The notes under the pieces were generated by a model. The model saw nothing but the letters and a program-made list of their open reading frames with translations, was not told the origin of the DNA and did not search any database. A stretch of DNA of 19,564 nt from an uncultured Lachnospiraceae bacterium. Its GTDB lineage: Bacteria > Bacillota > Clostridia > Lachnospirales > Lachnospiraceae. Of the stretch, positions 7,240-13,891 are shown piece by piece. The stretch lies in assembly GCA_946406305.1 (NCBI GenBank), contig CAMJKC010000011.1, positions 1-19,564 of the forward strand, written 5' to 3'. The translations under genes and the position numbers were made by a program. Within the stretch, counting starts at the first letter, position 1, and each line of letters begins with the position of its first letter.

Positions 7240-7353
7240 CATATAAAAATTATGGAGGTCTATAAAAAAAATAATAGAACATTCATAAAAACATGTGTCA
7301 TATTATTTGAAAACTCTTAAAAGTTTTTTATGCAAATTGTATTTATTTTTTTC

Positions 7354-7379
7354 AATAAAAAAAGAGCAAAAGCTCTTTT
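7354..7379 (-). terminator. Rho-independent terminator of argHG
   Basis: Read on the - strand, AAAAGAGC and GCTCTTTT form an 8-bp stem with a TTTT loop, followed by further T. It begins one base after the argG stop codon. Confidence 0.85.
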
Positions 7380-7380
7380 C

Positions 7381-8613
7381 TTAAAATTCGTTTGCTTTTA
7401 CCATTGCTCTCACTTTTTCTGGGAGACCATATAGGTTGATGAATCCAGAAGCATCGTTATGGTCATATAAATCGCCTGTAGTAAAAGAACTTAACGATTC
7501 GTTGTATAATGAGTAAGGAGAAGAAGTTCCTGCTTTTATAATATTGCCTTTATATAATTTAAGTTTCACAACCCCTGTCATATATTTCTGTGTGTATTTT
7601 ACAAATTCAGAAAGTGCATATCTAAGAGGAGAGAACCATTTTCCTTCATATACAACTTGAGAGAGTTTTATTGCTACATGTTGTTTAAACTCAAGAGTTT
7701 GTCTGTCTAATATAAGTTCTTCAAGTTGATGCTGTGCTTCATATAATATTGTTCCTCCTGGAGTTTCATATACACCACGGCTTTTCATGCCAACAACTCT
7801 ATTTTCAACTATGTCAACTATTCCTATTCCATTTTGTCCACCGAGTTTATTTAATTTTTTAATAATGTCCGAGAGCTTCATGTTTTTCCCGTTGAGTTTT
7901 ATAGGGACTCCTTGTTTATACTCAATGGTTAAAAGAGTTTCTTTATTTGGTGCTTTTTCTGGTGGAGTAGTTAATACTAAAAGATTTTTATAATTTGGTG
8001 CATTTTCTACTTTTTCAAGCTCAAGCCCTTCGTGCGATATGTGCCAAATATTTCTATCTCTACTATAAGATGTTTTATCTGAGAAGTTTAATTTTATGCC
8101 ATGTTTTTTGCAATATGATATTTCATCTTCTCTTGACTTCATTGTCCATACATCTGTCATCCTCCATGGAGCAATAACTTTCATATGAGGCGAAAGTGCT
8201 TTTATGCCAAGTTCAAATCTTATTTGGTCATTGCCTTTTCCTGTCGCTCCGTGACATATGGCAACTGCCTTTTCCTTTTTTGCTATATCTACAAGTATTT
8301 TTGCTATGAGAGGTCTTGCCATAGAGGTGCCGAGTAAGTATTTATTTTCATATACGGCTCCTGCTTGAATACAAGGTAATATGTAGTCATTGCACAATTC
8401 ATCTACAGCATTTACAATGTATAATTTACTCGCTCCACAACTCTTGGCTCTTTTTTCAAGACCATTTAATTCTTCTTCTTGTCCCAAGTCAATGCAGACA
8501 CAAATTACTTCATAGTTAAAATTTTCAATGAGCCATGGGATGAGAGTTGTAGTATCTAACCCTCCAGAGTAGGCTAAAACGACTTTTTCTTTTTTCTTCA
8601 CATTATTTTTCAT
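7381..8613 (-). CDS. argG: Argininosuccinate synthase
   Basis: A 410-residue, full-length ArgG. It joins citrulline and aspartate using ATP to make argininosuccinate, the penultimate step of arginine synthesis, in the cytosol. The ATP pyrophosphatase P-loop AYSGGLDTT is at 14-22; GATGKGNDQIRFE (142-154), the substrate-binding SYSRDRNIWHISHEG and the VGMKSRGVYETPGG segment are all intact. The start is supported by AAGGAGGAG immediately upstream. It follows argH by 15 bases in an argH-argG order, the reverse of the more usual argGH, and is the last gene before the terminator. Confidence 0.97.
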   Translation of the reverse strand: MKNNVKKKEKVVLAYSGGLDTTTLIPWLIENFNYEVICVCIDLGQEEELNGLEKRAKSCGASKLYIVNAVDELCNDYILPCIQAGAVYENKYLLGTSMARPLIAKILVDIAKKEKAVAICHGATGKGNDQIRFELGIKALSPHMKVIAPWRMTDVWTMKSREDEISYCKKHGIKLNFSDKTSYSRDRNIWHISHEGLELEKVENAPNYKNLLVLTTPPEKAPNKETLLTIEYKQGVPIKLNGKNMKLSDIIKKLNKLGGQNGIGIVDIVENRVVGMKSRGVYETPGGTILYEAQHQLEELILDRQTLEFKQHVAIKLSQVVYEGKWFSPLRYALSEFVKYTQKYMTGVVKLKLYKGNIIKAGTSSPYSLYNESLSSFTTGDLYDHNDASGFINLYGLPEKVRAMVKANEF

Positions 8614-8628
8614 AACTCCTCCTTTTTG

Positions 8629-9945
8629 TTATAAATCTTCTCCTGTTCCGCCTTTTGATTTTCTATCTTTAACAGAAGTTTCTATTGATATTTTTTCATA
8701 TATGTCATGGGTAACTAAATTGTTGCAAATTCTATTATAATCGTCTAAAGGGAGGTCGCTTAGTGTTAAGTTTTTTTCTTCTGCGAGAAGAATTAACTCC
8801 CCTACCATTTTGTGGGCATCTCTAAAAGGTATATTTTTTTTGACAAGATAGTCTGCGACATCTGTGGCATTTATGAAGCCTTTTAGGCAAGAGTTTTTCA
8901 TAACTTCTTTATTGAATGTTATATTTTTTAGCATATTTGACATTTCTTTTATACAGGCATTTGCAGTATCCATAGCATCAAAAGAAAATTCTTTATCTTC
9001 TTGCATATCTTTGTTGTAAGATAGTGGTAGAGACTTAAATGTTGTAAGAAGTTGTATAAGTGCTCCATATACCCGTCCTGTTTTCCCTCTTATGAGTTCT
9101 GCTATATCTGGGTTTTTCTTTTGAGGCATAATGCTTGAACCTGTAGTAATGTAATTGTAGTCGTTACTGTTATATATGATTATTTCTTCTGAAAGTCTTG
9201 ACAGGTGGAGCATAGTGAGTGATAAATCAAATATGTATTCTATCAAATAGTCTCTATCTGAAACAGAGTCTATGCTATTTTCTGTAGGTTTTTTAAATTG
9301 TAGGTCATTTGATACGAAGTCTCTATCTATAGGATAAACTGTTCCTGCAAGTGCACAAGCACCCAAAGGACATTCGTTTAATCTGTCTAAGGTTTCAAAG
9401 AGCCTACTTAAATCTCTTTTAAACATTTCCCTATAACATTTAAAGTAGTGAGAAAGTGTAATAGGTTGTGCTTTTTGCAAATGAGTAAATCCAGGAAGAA
9501 TTGTTTGTTTATTTTTTTCAATTATTGAGTTTATAGAAGATAGTAACTCATTTATATTTTTTATAGTTGAGTTCATTGTCTCTCTTGTATATAGTTTCAT
9601 ATCAAGAGCAACTTGGTCATTTCTACTTCTCGCAGTGTGTAATTTTTTACCTACATCACCAATCCTCTTTATGAGTTCGCTTTCAACGAAAGAGTGGACA
9701 TCTTCGTAGTCGCCACAAACTTCTATTTTGCCATTTTCTATTTCATCCTTTATGATATTTAGATTTTCTATTATTTTATCGCTATCTTCTTTTGGTATAA
9801 TATTTTGTTTACCAAGCATTTTTGCGTGAGATATAGAACCTAAAATATCGACGAAAATAAGCCTTTTGTCAAAAGATAGAGACTGGTTAAATGAGTAGGC
9901 TTTACTGTCTAAACTTTCTTTAAATCTACCACCCCAAAGATTCAT
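8629..9945 (-). CDS. argH: Argininosuccinate lyase
   Basis: A 438-residue member of the fumarase/aspartase superfamily that splits argininosuccinate into arginine and fumarate. N-terminal LWGGRF (3-8), HTARSRNDQV (103-112), TGFTHLQ-like PGFTHLQKAQP (151-161) and the superfamily signature GSSIMPQKKNP (269-279), whose serine region forms the mobile catalytic loop, are all present. The C-terminus ends in SKGGTGEDL, close to the usual GGTAP ending. AAGGAG precedes the ATG. Only 25 bases separate it from the 3' end of tRNA-Arg on the same strand, so argH has no room for a normal promoter of its own outside the tRNA gene. Confidence 0.97.
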   Translation of the reverse strand: MNLWGGRFKESLDSKAYSFNQSLSFDKRLIFVDILGSISHAKMLGKQNIIPKEDSDKIIENLNIIKDEIENGKIEVCGDYEDVHSFVESELIKRIGDVGKKLHTARSRNDQVALDMKLYTRETMNSTIKNINELLSSINSIIEKNKQTILPGFTHLQKAQPITLSHYFKCYREMFKRDLSRLFETLDRLNECPLGACALAGTVYPIDRDFVSNDLQFKKPTENSIDSVSDRDYLIEYIFDLSLTMLHLSRLSEEIIIYNSNDYNYITTGSSIMPQKKNPDIAELIRGKTGRVYGALIQLLTTFKSLPLSYNKDMQEDKEFSFDAMDTANACIKEMSNMLKNITFNKEVMKNSCLKGFINATDVADYLVKKNIPFRDAHKMVGELILLAEEKNLTLSDLPLDDYNRICNNLVTHDIYEKISIETSVKDRKSKGGTGEDL

Positions 9946-9970
9946 AAAAACTCCTTTTCAAATAAAAAAA

Positions 9971-10044
9971 TGTGCATGAGAGGACTTGAACCCCCAACCC
10001 CCTGGTCCGTAGCCAGGTACTCTATCCAGTTGAGCTACATGCAC
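9971..10044 (-). tRNA. tRNA-Arg(ACG)
   Basis: A 74-base cloverleaf on the - strand. The acceptor stem GTGCATG/CATGCAC pairs perfectly, with discriminator A. The anticodon stem CCTGG/CCAGG holds CTACGGA, anticodon ACG, normally edited to inosine to read CGN codons. CCA is not encoded. The 3' end is followed at once by seven T and then the argH leader; a perfect promoter lies just upstream. Co-transcription with argHG is likely. Confidence 0.96.
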
Positions 10045-10054
10045 ATTGAAAAAA

Positions 10055-10083
10055 ATTATACAATAAATAAAAATGTATGTCAA
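10055..10083 (-). promoter_or_regulatory. Perfect sigma-A promoter of tRNA-Arg and probably argHG
   Basis: On the - strand TTGACA (10083-10078), a 17-base spacer and TATAAT (10060-10055) match consensus at every position. The start is expected near 10048, about four bases before the tRNA. It is the only good promoter visible upstream of argH. Confidence 0.88.
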
Positions 10084-10098
10084 GAAACTCAAGTGGAT

Positions 10099-11184
10099 TT
10101 AAGTTTTTGCTAAGGTCTTAAAAATGTATTTTATATTTTTAGATAAAATATTTATAACGAATGCAAACAGACAAGTTAAAATAAAATCTATAACGAGGCT
10201 AAAGAGAACTATTTTTTTGCCAACTGGTTGATATTTTAATAAAAAGTTTATTTGATAAATTATCGTGTGGTGTATGAGAAAAAACTCATAAGAATATTTA
10301 TTAAATAGCATAAGTAAATTTTTTAAGTTTGATTTTTGTAAAAAGCTTTCTAAATGGCTAAAAATATAATAAGTCAAAAAAGAACAAAAAGTGATTTTTA
10401 TTCCAATAGGTATGTTCATATTTATATTTATGTAACAAAATAGAATTAGTGTGATAATAGATATAGGGAGAGTTATTTTTATATACTTATCAAGAAAGTT
10501 TTTAATTTTGTCGTAGTAAAGTAGGATGCCTATATAAAAATTATATATTTGGTATAGGGCATTCATATATATAGGTATTGTTAGATTAAAGTTGTCATAG
10601 AAAAAATTTATAAATAAAAAATATATTGTAAAAATTATGAAAGTCGCAATTTTATATTTTTTGTTTAATTTGTATATGATAGGGAAAAATAGATAACATA
10701 TGATAATGCAGCCCAAAAACCATTCGCCAACTCCGAGTGTAAAAGTTGTTATGCCGTTAGCATTTAGGTATTCATCAAATCCGAGAATTGTGAAAATAAA
10801 ATAATATGGAGGGACTGTTCTATTTTGAAATATGTGTAAAGTTCTAAAATTTGTTGCATATATAAAAAAACATATAGCATAAGCTATATAGTAGGGTATG
10901 AGTATTCTTTTAAGTCTCTTTATAATGAAATCTTTATAAGATAAATTTTTTTCGCTGTATGAAATACATAAAGTTGCACCAGAAATTAAAACGAACATAG
11001 CACAGCTAATTAGACCTATGTGTATGTTTTTTGTGTTTATAAATGAGTATATATGGGACAAATCATGCATATGACGAGTTAAATCTATGTCCATAATAAA
11101 ATGGGAAATAAAGATAATAAATATAGATATGACTTTTATAAATTCAAAATATAAAATACGATTTTTGTTATTTTTTTCACTCAT
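10099..11184 (-). CDS. Acyltransferase family 3 membrane protein
   Basis: A 361-residue protein with about ten membrane helices, of the acyltransferase 3 family (OafA-like), which usually moves acetyl or other acyl groups onto cell-surface sugars or lipids. Family features are the first helix ending in ISHF with the conserved histidine (H28), the cytoplasmic FIIKRLKRILIPYYIAY segment after the second helix, and a late HHTIIYQ (H-H near 295). The acceptor is unknown; no glycan cluster is adjacent. The ATG lies exactly where the transcript should begin (see the promoter), there is no ribosome binding site, and no later start would preserve the first helix, so the message is probably leaderless. 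No terminator separates it from the downstream tRNA-Arg promoter. Confidence 0.85.
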   Translation of the reverse strand: MSEKNNKNRILYFEFIKVISIFIIFISHFIMDIDLTRHMHDLSHIYSFINTKNIHIGLISCAMFVLISGATLCISYSEKNLSYKDFIIKRLKRILIPYYIAYAICFFIYATNFRTLHIFQNRTVPPYYFIFTILGFDEYLNANGITTFTLGVGEWFLGCIIICYLFFPIIYKLNKKYKIATFIIFTIYFLFINFFYDNFNLTIPIYMNALYQIYNFYIGILLYYDKIKNFLDKYIKITLPISIITLILFCYININMNIPIGIKITFCSFLTYYIFSHLESFLQKSNLKNLLMLFNKYSYEFFLIHHTIIYQINFLLKYQPVGKKIVLFSLVIDFILTCLFAFVINILSKNIKYIFKTLAKT

Positions 11185-11190
11185 TTTAAA

Positions 11191-11219
11191 ATTATAAAAT
11201 TTTTATATATTTTTGTCAA
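11191..11219 (-). promoter_or_regulatory. Perfect sigma-A promoter of the acyltransferase gene
   Basis: On the - strand TTGACA (11219-11214), a 17-base spacer and TATAAT (11196-11191) are full consensus. Six bases (TTTAAA) follow before the ATG at 11184, which places the expected start on or within a base or two of the A of the start codon. Confidence 0.82.
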
Positions 11220-11330
11220 CAAAGTTTTTAAGTCTAAAAAAGCTACAAATATATTTTTTTAAACATTAGCCATCATTTGTTAATATTGCTAATAAAATCA
11301 AAACAGATCAAACATTGATTATGAAGTATA

Positions 11331-11362
11331 TGACCAATTTGCCGAGGTCGGCAAATTGGTCA
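11331..11362. repeat. 32-bp palindrome (15-bp perfect arms, 2-base centre)
   Basis: TGACCAATTTGCCGA (11331-11345) is followed by GG and then its exact reverse complement (11348-11362). In RNA it gives a 14-bp stem with an AGGT loop. It is GC-richer than its surroundings, is not followed by a T run and is not adjacent to any gene start. It might be a regulator site, a processed RNA hairpin or a remnant of a mobile sequence. Confidence 0.85.
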
Positions 11363-11366
11363 ACAT

Positions 11367-11416
11367 AGGAAGTAAGATAAAACGATATGAAATACTACAA
11401 TTCTTACTACCTTTTT
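11367..11416 (+). terminator. Orphan terminator-like hairpin
   Basis: AGGaAGTAAGA (11367-11377) pairs with TCTTACTaCCT (11402-11412) with one A-A mismatch and a 24-base loop, followed by a T run to 11416. No + strand gene lies before it, so it might end an unannotated small RNA. The long loop makes it a weak terminator. Confidence 0.4.
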
Positions 11417-11434
11417 AAAACAGAATTATTAACT

Positions 11435-11494
11435 CAAATCCCATAGCAAAAATTTATTGATAAAAAATTGCATATTATGTATAATAATTTTTAT
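11435..11494 (+). repeat. 60-bp direct repeat, copy 1 (promoter-bearing)
   Basis: Identical base for base to 12162-12221, 727 bases downstream; identity stops abruptly at both ends. Both copies end a few bases before a GGAGG ribosome binding site and both contain the same promoter. The pair brackets the MntA/HepT module. Confidence 0.95.
11457..11485 (+). promoter_or_regulatory. Sigma-A promoter of mntA-hepT (inside repeat copy 1)
   Basis: TTGATA (11457-11462), 17-base spacer, TATAAT (11480-11485). The start is expected near 11492, giving a short leader with GGAGGAG (11498-11504) before the mntA ATG. Confidence 0.8.
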
Positions 11495-11508
11495 TACGGA
11501 GGAGAAAA

Positions 11509-11796
11509 ATGAATCATATAGATGAGTTAAAAAATAAATTATCACCTATATTTAAGAATTATAATGTGAAAGAAGCAATTCTGTTTGGTTCGTTTGCAAA
11601 AAATACAGCAACTGATAAAAGTGACATTGATATTTTGGTAGATAGTAGCTTGAAAGGATTATCATTTTTTGGACTGCTTGAAGACATAACTAATGTAACA
11701 GGTAAAGAAGTTGATTTGATAGATATATCTCAAATAGAAAAAAATTCTCAAATTGAAAATGAAATCAAAAAAAATGGAATTCTTATATATGGATAA
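11509..11796 (+). CDS. mntA: MntA-type minimal nucleotidyltransferase antitoxin
   Basis: A 95-residue minimal nucleotidyltransferase. The signature GS-x10-D-x-D is complete: G27-S28, then D39 and D41 (SDID), with a further acid in EVDLID (67-72) as the likely third metal ligand. MntA proteins are the antitoxins of MNT-HEPN pairs; in characterised systems they transfer AMP from ATP to a tyrosine of HepT and so silence it. The ATG follows GGAGGAG by four bases. Its last eight bases overlap the hepT start, the usual arrangement. The gene appears intact although its partner is broken, so any current role would be independent of a whole HepT. Confidence 0.88.
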   Translation: MNHIDELKNKLSPIFKNYNVKEAILFGSFAKNTATDKSDIDILVDSSLKGLSFFGLLEDITNVTGKEVDLIDISQIEKNSQIENEIKKNGILIYG

Positions 11797-12102
11797 TATA
11801 AAAGAAAAAAAGAAAATTATAAAATGCATTGATAAAATTATAGATTTTACAAAAGATATAGAGTATGAAAAATTTATTTCTAACGATATGATTCAAGATG
11901 CATGTTTTATGAACTTAATGCAAATAGGTGAAAATGCTACTAAGATTGATGATCATTTTGTAAATGGAAAGAGATGAAAGGGCTAAGAAATAAAATAGTT
12001 CATGATTATGACGGTGTAAATATTAACATTGTATGGGATACAATAAAAAAAGATTTACCAAATTTAAGAGAACAGTTAATGAAATTGATAAGTAATATAT
12101 AG
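11789..12102 (+). pseudogene. hepT: hepT toxin gene (HEPN family), frameshifted
   Basis: The first 62 codons (11789-11977) give a recognisable HepT N-terminus, MDNIKEKKK through MNLMQIGENATKIDDHF, then run into VNGKR and a stop. The C-terminal part continues in another frame from about 11965: WKEMKGLRNKIVHDYDGV and on to a TAG at 12102. It carries the RNase motif R-x4-H (RNKIVH) and the adjacent Y. HepT proteins normally have about 6-8 more residues between the conserved Phe and Trp, so a small out-of-frame deletion around 11957-11965 is the simplest explanation. An ATG at 11974 overlaps the stop (ATGA) and could restart a 42-residue C-terminal piece, but a functional RNase seems unlikely. 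Confidence 0.85.
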
Positions 12103-12127
12103 CACTAAACTTATTTATATATATATG

Positions 12128-12156
12128 AAATAGCAGTTAGGAAGCTGCTATTTTTT
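12128..12156 (+). terminator. Rho-independent terminator of the MntA/HepT module
   Basis: AAATAGCAG (12128-12136) pairs with CTGCTATTT (12145-12153) around an 8-base loop and merges into six T (12151-12156). It ends the module just before the second promoter-bearing repeat. Confidence 0.8.
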
Positions 12157-12161
12157 AATGA

Positions 12162-12221
12162 CAAATCCCATAGCAAAAATTTATTGATAAAAAATTGCAT
12201 ATTATGTATAATAATTTTTAT
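12162..12221 (+). repeat. 60-bp direct repeat, copy 2 (promoter-bearing)
   Basis: Exact copy of 11435-11494. It forms the promoter region of the lrp-aminotransferase-miaB-mutS operon. The bases immediately outside differ between copies on both sides. Confidence 0.95.
12184..12212 (+). promoter_or_regulatory. Sigma-A promoter of the lrp-mutS operon (inside repeat copy 2)
   Basis: TTGATA (12184-12189), 17-base spacer, TATAAT (12207-12212), identical to the promoter before mntA. The start is expected near 12219, with GGAGGGG (12225-12231) in the leader. Confidence 0.8.
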
Positions 12222-12233
12222 AGTGGAGGGGTT

Positions 12234-12716
12234 ATGAGAGAGAAAATATTAGATATAATAGAAAAAAATGGGAAAATGAGTGCAAAAGAAATAGCTATGC
12301 AACTTGGTGTAGAGGAAGTAAAAGTTGCAGAAGAGATTATGAATCTTGAAAAGGAAAATATAATATGTGGCTATTTGACTCTTATAGACTGGGAAAAGAC
12401 AAATATAGATAAAGTTAGTGCACTTATAGAAGTGCGAGTGACACCACAAAAAGGTCAAGGGTTTGATAGGATAGCAGAGAGAATATATAATTATGGAGAA
12501 GTAAAATCGGTATATCTTATATCGGGCGGCTATGACCTTCTTGTCACATTGGAAGAGAAGACTTTAAAAGAGATAGCGACTTTTGTATCAGATAAGTTAT
12601 CGACTCTTGACAGTGTGATTAGCACGGCGACACATTTTATATTAAAGAGATATAAAGACCACGGAATTATGCTTGATAAAAAAGTAGAAGATAAAAGAGA
12701 GGCTATAAGTCCATGA
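12234..12716 (+). CDS. Lrp/AsnC family transcriptional regulator
   Basis: A 160-residue Lrp/AsnC protein. The N-terminal winged HTH is at about 1-48 (ILDIIEKNGKMSAKEIAMQL, 5-24), and the C-terminal RAM ligand-binding/oligomerisation domain at about 60-145 carries YLISGGYDLLV, the conserved G-x-x-D-turn of this fold. The start at 12234 is set by GGAGGGG; an in-frame ATG at 12195 lies in the promoter. Its TGA overlaps the ATG of the aminotransferase gene (ATGA). This pairing resembles yugG-yugH of Bacillus subtilis. It probably senses an amino acid and may control its own operon; the ligand is unknown. Confidence 0.9.
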   Translation: MREKILDIIEKNGKMSAKEIAMQLGVEEVKVAEEIMNLEKENIICGYLTLIDWEKTNIDKVSALIEVRVTPQKGQGFDRIAERIYNYGEVKSVYLISGGYDLLVTLEEKTLKEIATFVSDKLSTLDSVISTATHFILKRYKDHGIMLDKKVEDKREAISP

Positions 12717-13876
12717 ATTACGATTTATCAAAGAAAATAATAAACATTAAGCCATCTGGCATAAGGAGGTTTTTTGACCTCGTGGCAGAAATGGATGATG
12801 TGGTATCACTCGGTGTTGGAGAACCTGATTTTGACACACCGTATCATATAAGAGATTATGGCATATATGCACTTGAAAAAGGTAAAACTTTTTATACTTC
12901 AAATTCTGGTTTAAAGGAACTAAGGCAAGAGATAAGTAAGTATTTGAATAGAAAATATAATTTAGACTATGACCCTCTTTCTGAAATACTTGTGACAGTT
13001 GGAGGTTCTGAGGCGATAGATATAGGATTAAGAGCTATATTAAATGAGGGAGATGAAGTCATAATACCAGAGCCAAGTTATGTGTCTTATAAACCTTGTA
13101 CAATTTTGGCAGGAGGTGTGCCAGTTACAATAGATTTAAAAAATGAAAATAATTTTAGGCTTACAAAAAAAGAATTAGAAGAAAAAATAACAAGTAAGAC
13201 AAAAGTTTTAATACTTCCATTTCCAAACAACCCAACAGGTGCGATAATGGAAGAAGAAGATTTGTTAGAGATAGCAAAAGTAGTAAAAGAAAAAAATATA
13301 ATAGTTATGACAGATGAGATATACTCAGAACTCACATATAAGAATAAACATTTTTCTATAGCGGAGATACCAGGGATGAAGGAGAGAGTTATATATATCA
13401 ACGGTTTCTCTAAAGCATTTGCTATGACAGGGTGGAGGCTTGGATATGTTTGTGCACCTAAGCCTATAATAGAGCAAATGACAAAAATACATCAGTATGC
13501 AATAATGTGTGCTCCTACGACGAGTCAGTATGCAGCAGTAGAGGCTCTGAGAAATGGCGAAGAAGATGTCATAAAAATGAGAGAGTCGTATGACAGGAGA
13601 AGAAAGTTTTTACTTGAGAGTTTTAAAGAGATGGACATAGATTGTTTTGAACCATATGGAGCTTTTTATGTTTTCCCATCTATAAAAAAATATGGTATGT
13701 CAAGTGATGACTTTGCAACTACACTTCTTAAAGAAGAAAGGCTTGCAGTAGTTCCAGGGACGGCTTTTGGAGACAGTGGAGAAGGGTTTATAAGAATCTC
13801 TTATGCATATTCAATAGAAAATTTGAAGATAGCTATAAGTAGGTTAAAAAATTTTATAAATAAAATTAAAAAATAA
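12713..13876 (+). CDS. PLP-dependent class I aminotransferase (aspartate aminotransferase-like)
   Basis: A 387-residue fold-type I aminotransferase, the family's normal length. Visible cofactor and substrate residues are NNPTG (172-176), D201 and Y204 in DEIYSEL, the Schiff-base lysine K234 in GFSKAFAMTG, R242 in WRLGY, and the carboxylate-binding arginine R361 in FIRISYAYS. The family exchanges amino groups between an amino acid and a 2-oxoacid such as 2-oxoglutarate. The group I-gamma form seen here (SKAFAMTGWRLGY) includes aspartate and other broad-specificity enzymes, so the amino acid is uncertain. It is coupled by a 4-base overlap to the Lrp regulator. Confidence 0.92.
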   Translation: MNYDLSKKIINIKPSGIRRFFDLVAEMDDVVSLGVGEPDFDTPYHIRDYGIYALEKGKTFYTSNSGLKELRQEISKYLNRKYNLDYDPLSEILVTVGGSEAIDIGLRAILNEGDEVIIPEPSYVSYKPCTILAGGVPVTIDLKNENNFRLTKKELEEKITSKTKVLILPFPNNPTGAIMEEEDLLEIAKVVKEKNIIVMTDEIYSELTYKNKHFSIAEIPGMKERVIYINGFSKAFAMTGWRLGYVCAPKPIIEQMTKIHQYAIMCAPTTSQYAAVEALRNGEEDVIKMRESYDRRRKFLLESFKEMDIDCFEPYGAFYVFPSIKKYGMSSDDFATTLLKEERLAVVPGTAFGDSGEGFIRISYAYSIENLKIAISRLKNFINKIKK

Positions 13877-13891
13877 ATGGGGAGATAAAAA

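Larger units (their letters stand above)
11220..11434. other. Non-coding stretch between divergent units
   Basis: About 215 very AT-rich bases with no credible gene on either strand. A 15-codon frame from 11321 to 11368 has no ribosome binding site and simply reads through the palindrome. The only structure is the palindrome at 11331-11362 and the terminator-like hairpin ending at 11416, both described separately. Confidence 0.7.

Noticed and set aside
7192..7360. A promoter for the HTH pair (ATGACA...TATTAT on the - strand near 7265-7305)
   Set aside because: The best pair has a 19-base spacer and poor -35 match, so no promoter is called.
10045..10098. A T-box or arginine riboswitch controlling argHG
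   Set aside because: The promoter start leaves only about four bases before the tRNA, and the 25 bases after it are too short for any leader RNA structure.
11321..11368. A 15-codon leader peptide over the palindrome
   Set aside because: It has no ribosome binding site, its codons are dictated by the palindrome, and no downstream attenuated gene follows closely.
11789..11986. The in-frame TGA in hepT as a selenocysteine or reassigned codon
   Set aside because: Reading through the TGA gives only Lys-Gly and then TAA, whereas the missing HepT C-terminus is in a different frame. Genes elsewhere in the window use TGA as a normal stop (for example the Lrp and Nudix genes).
11435..12221. A conventional insertion sequence or integron cassette
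   Set aside because: There is no transposase or integrase, no terminal inverted repeats, and a 60-bp direct repeat is far longer than a normal target duplication.
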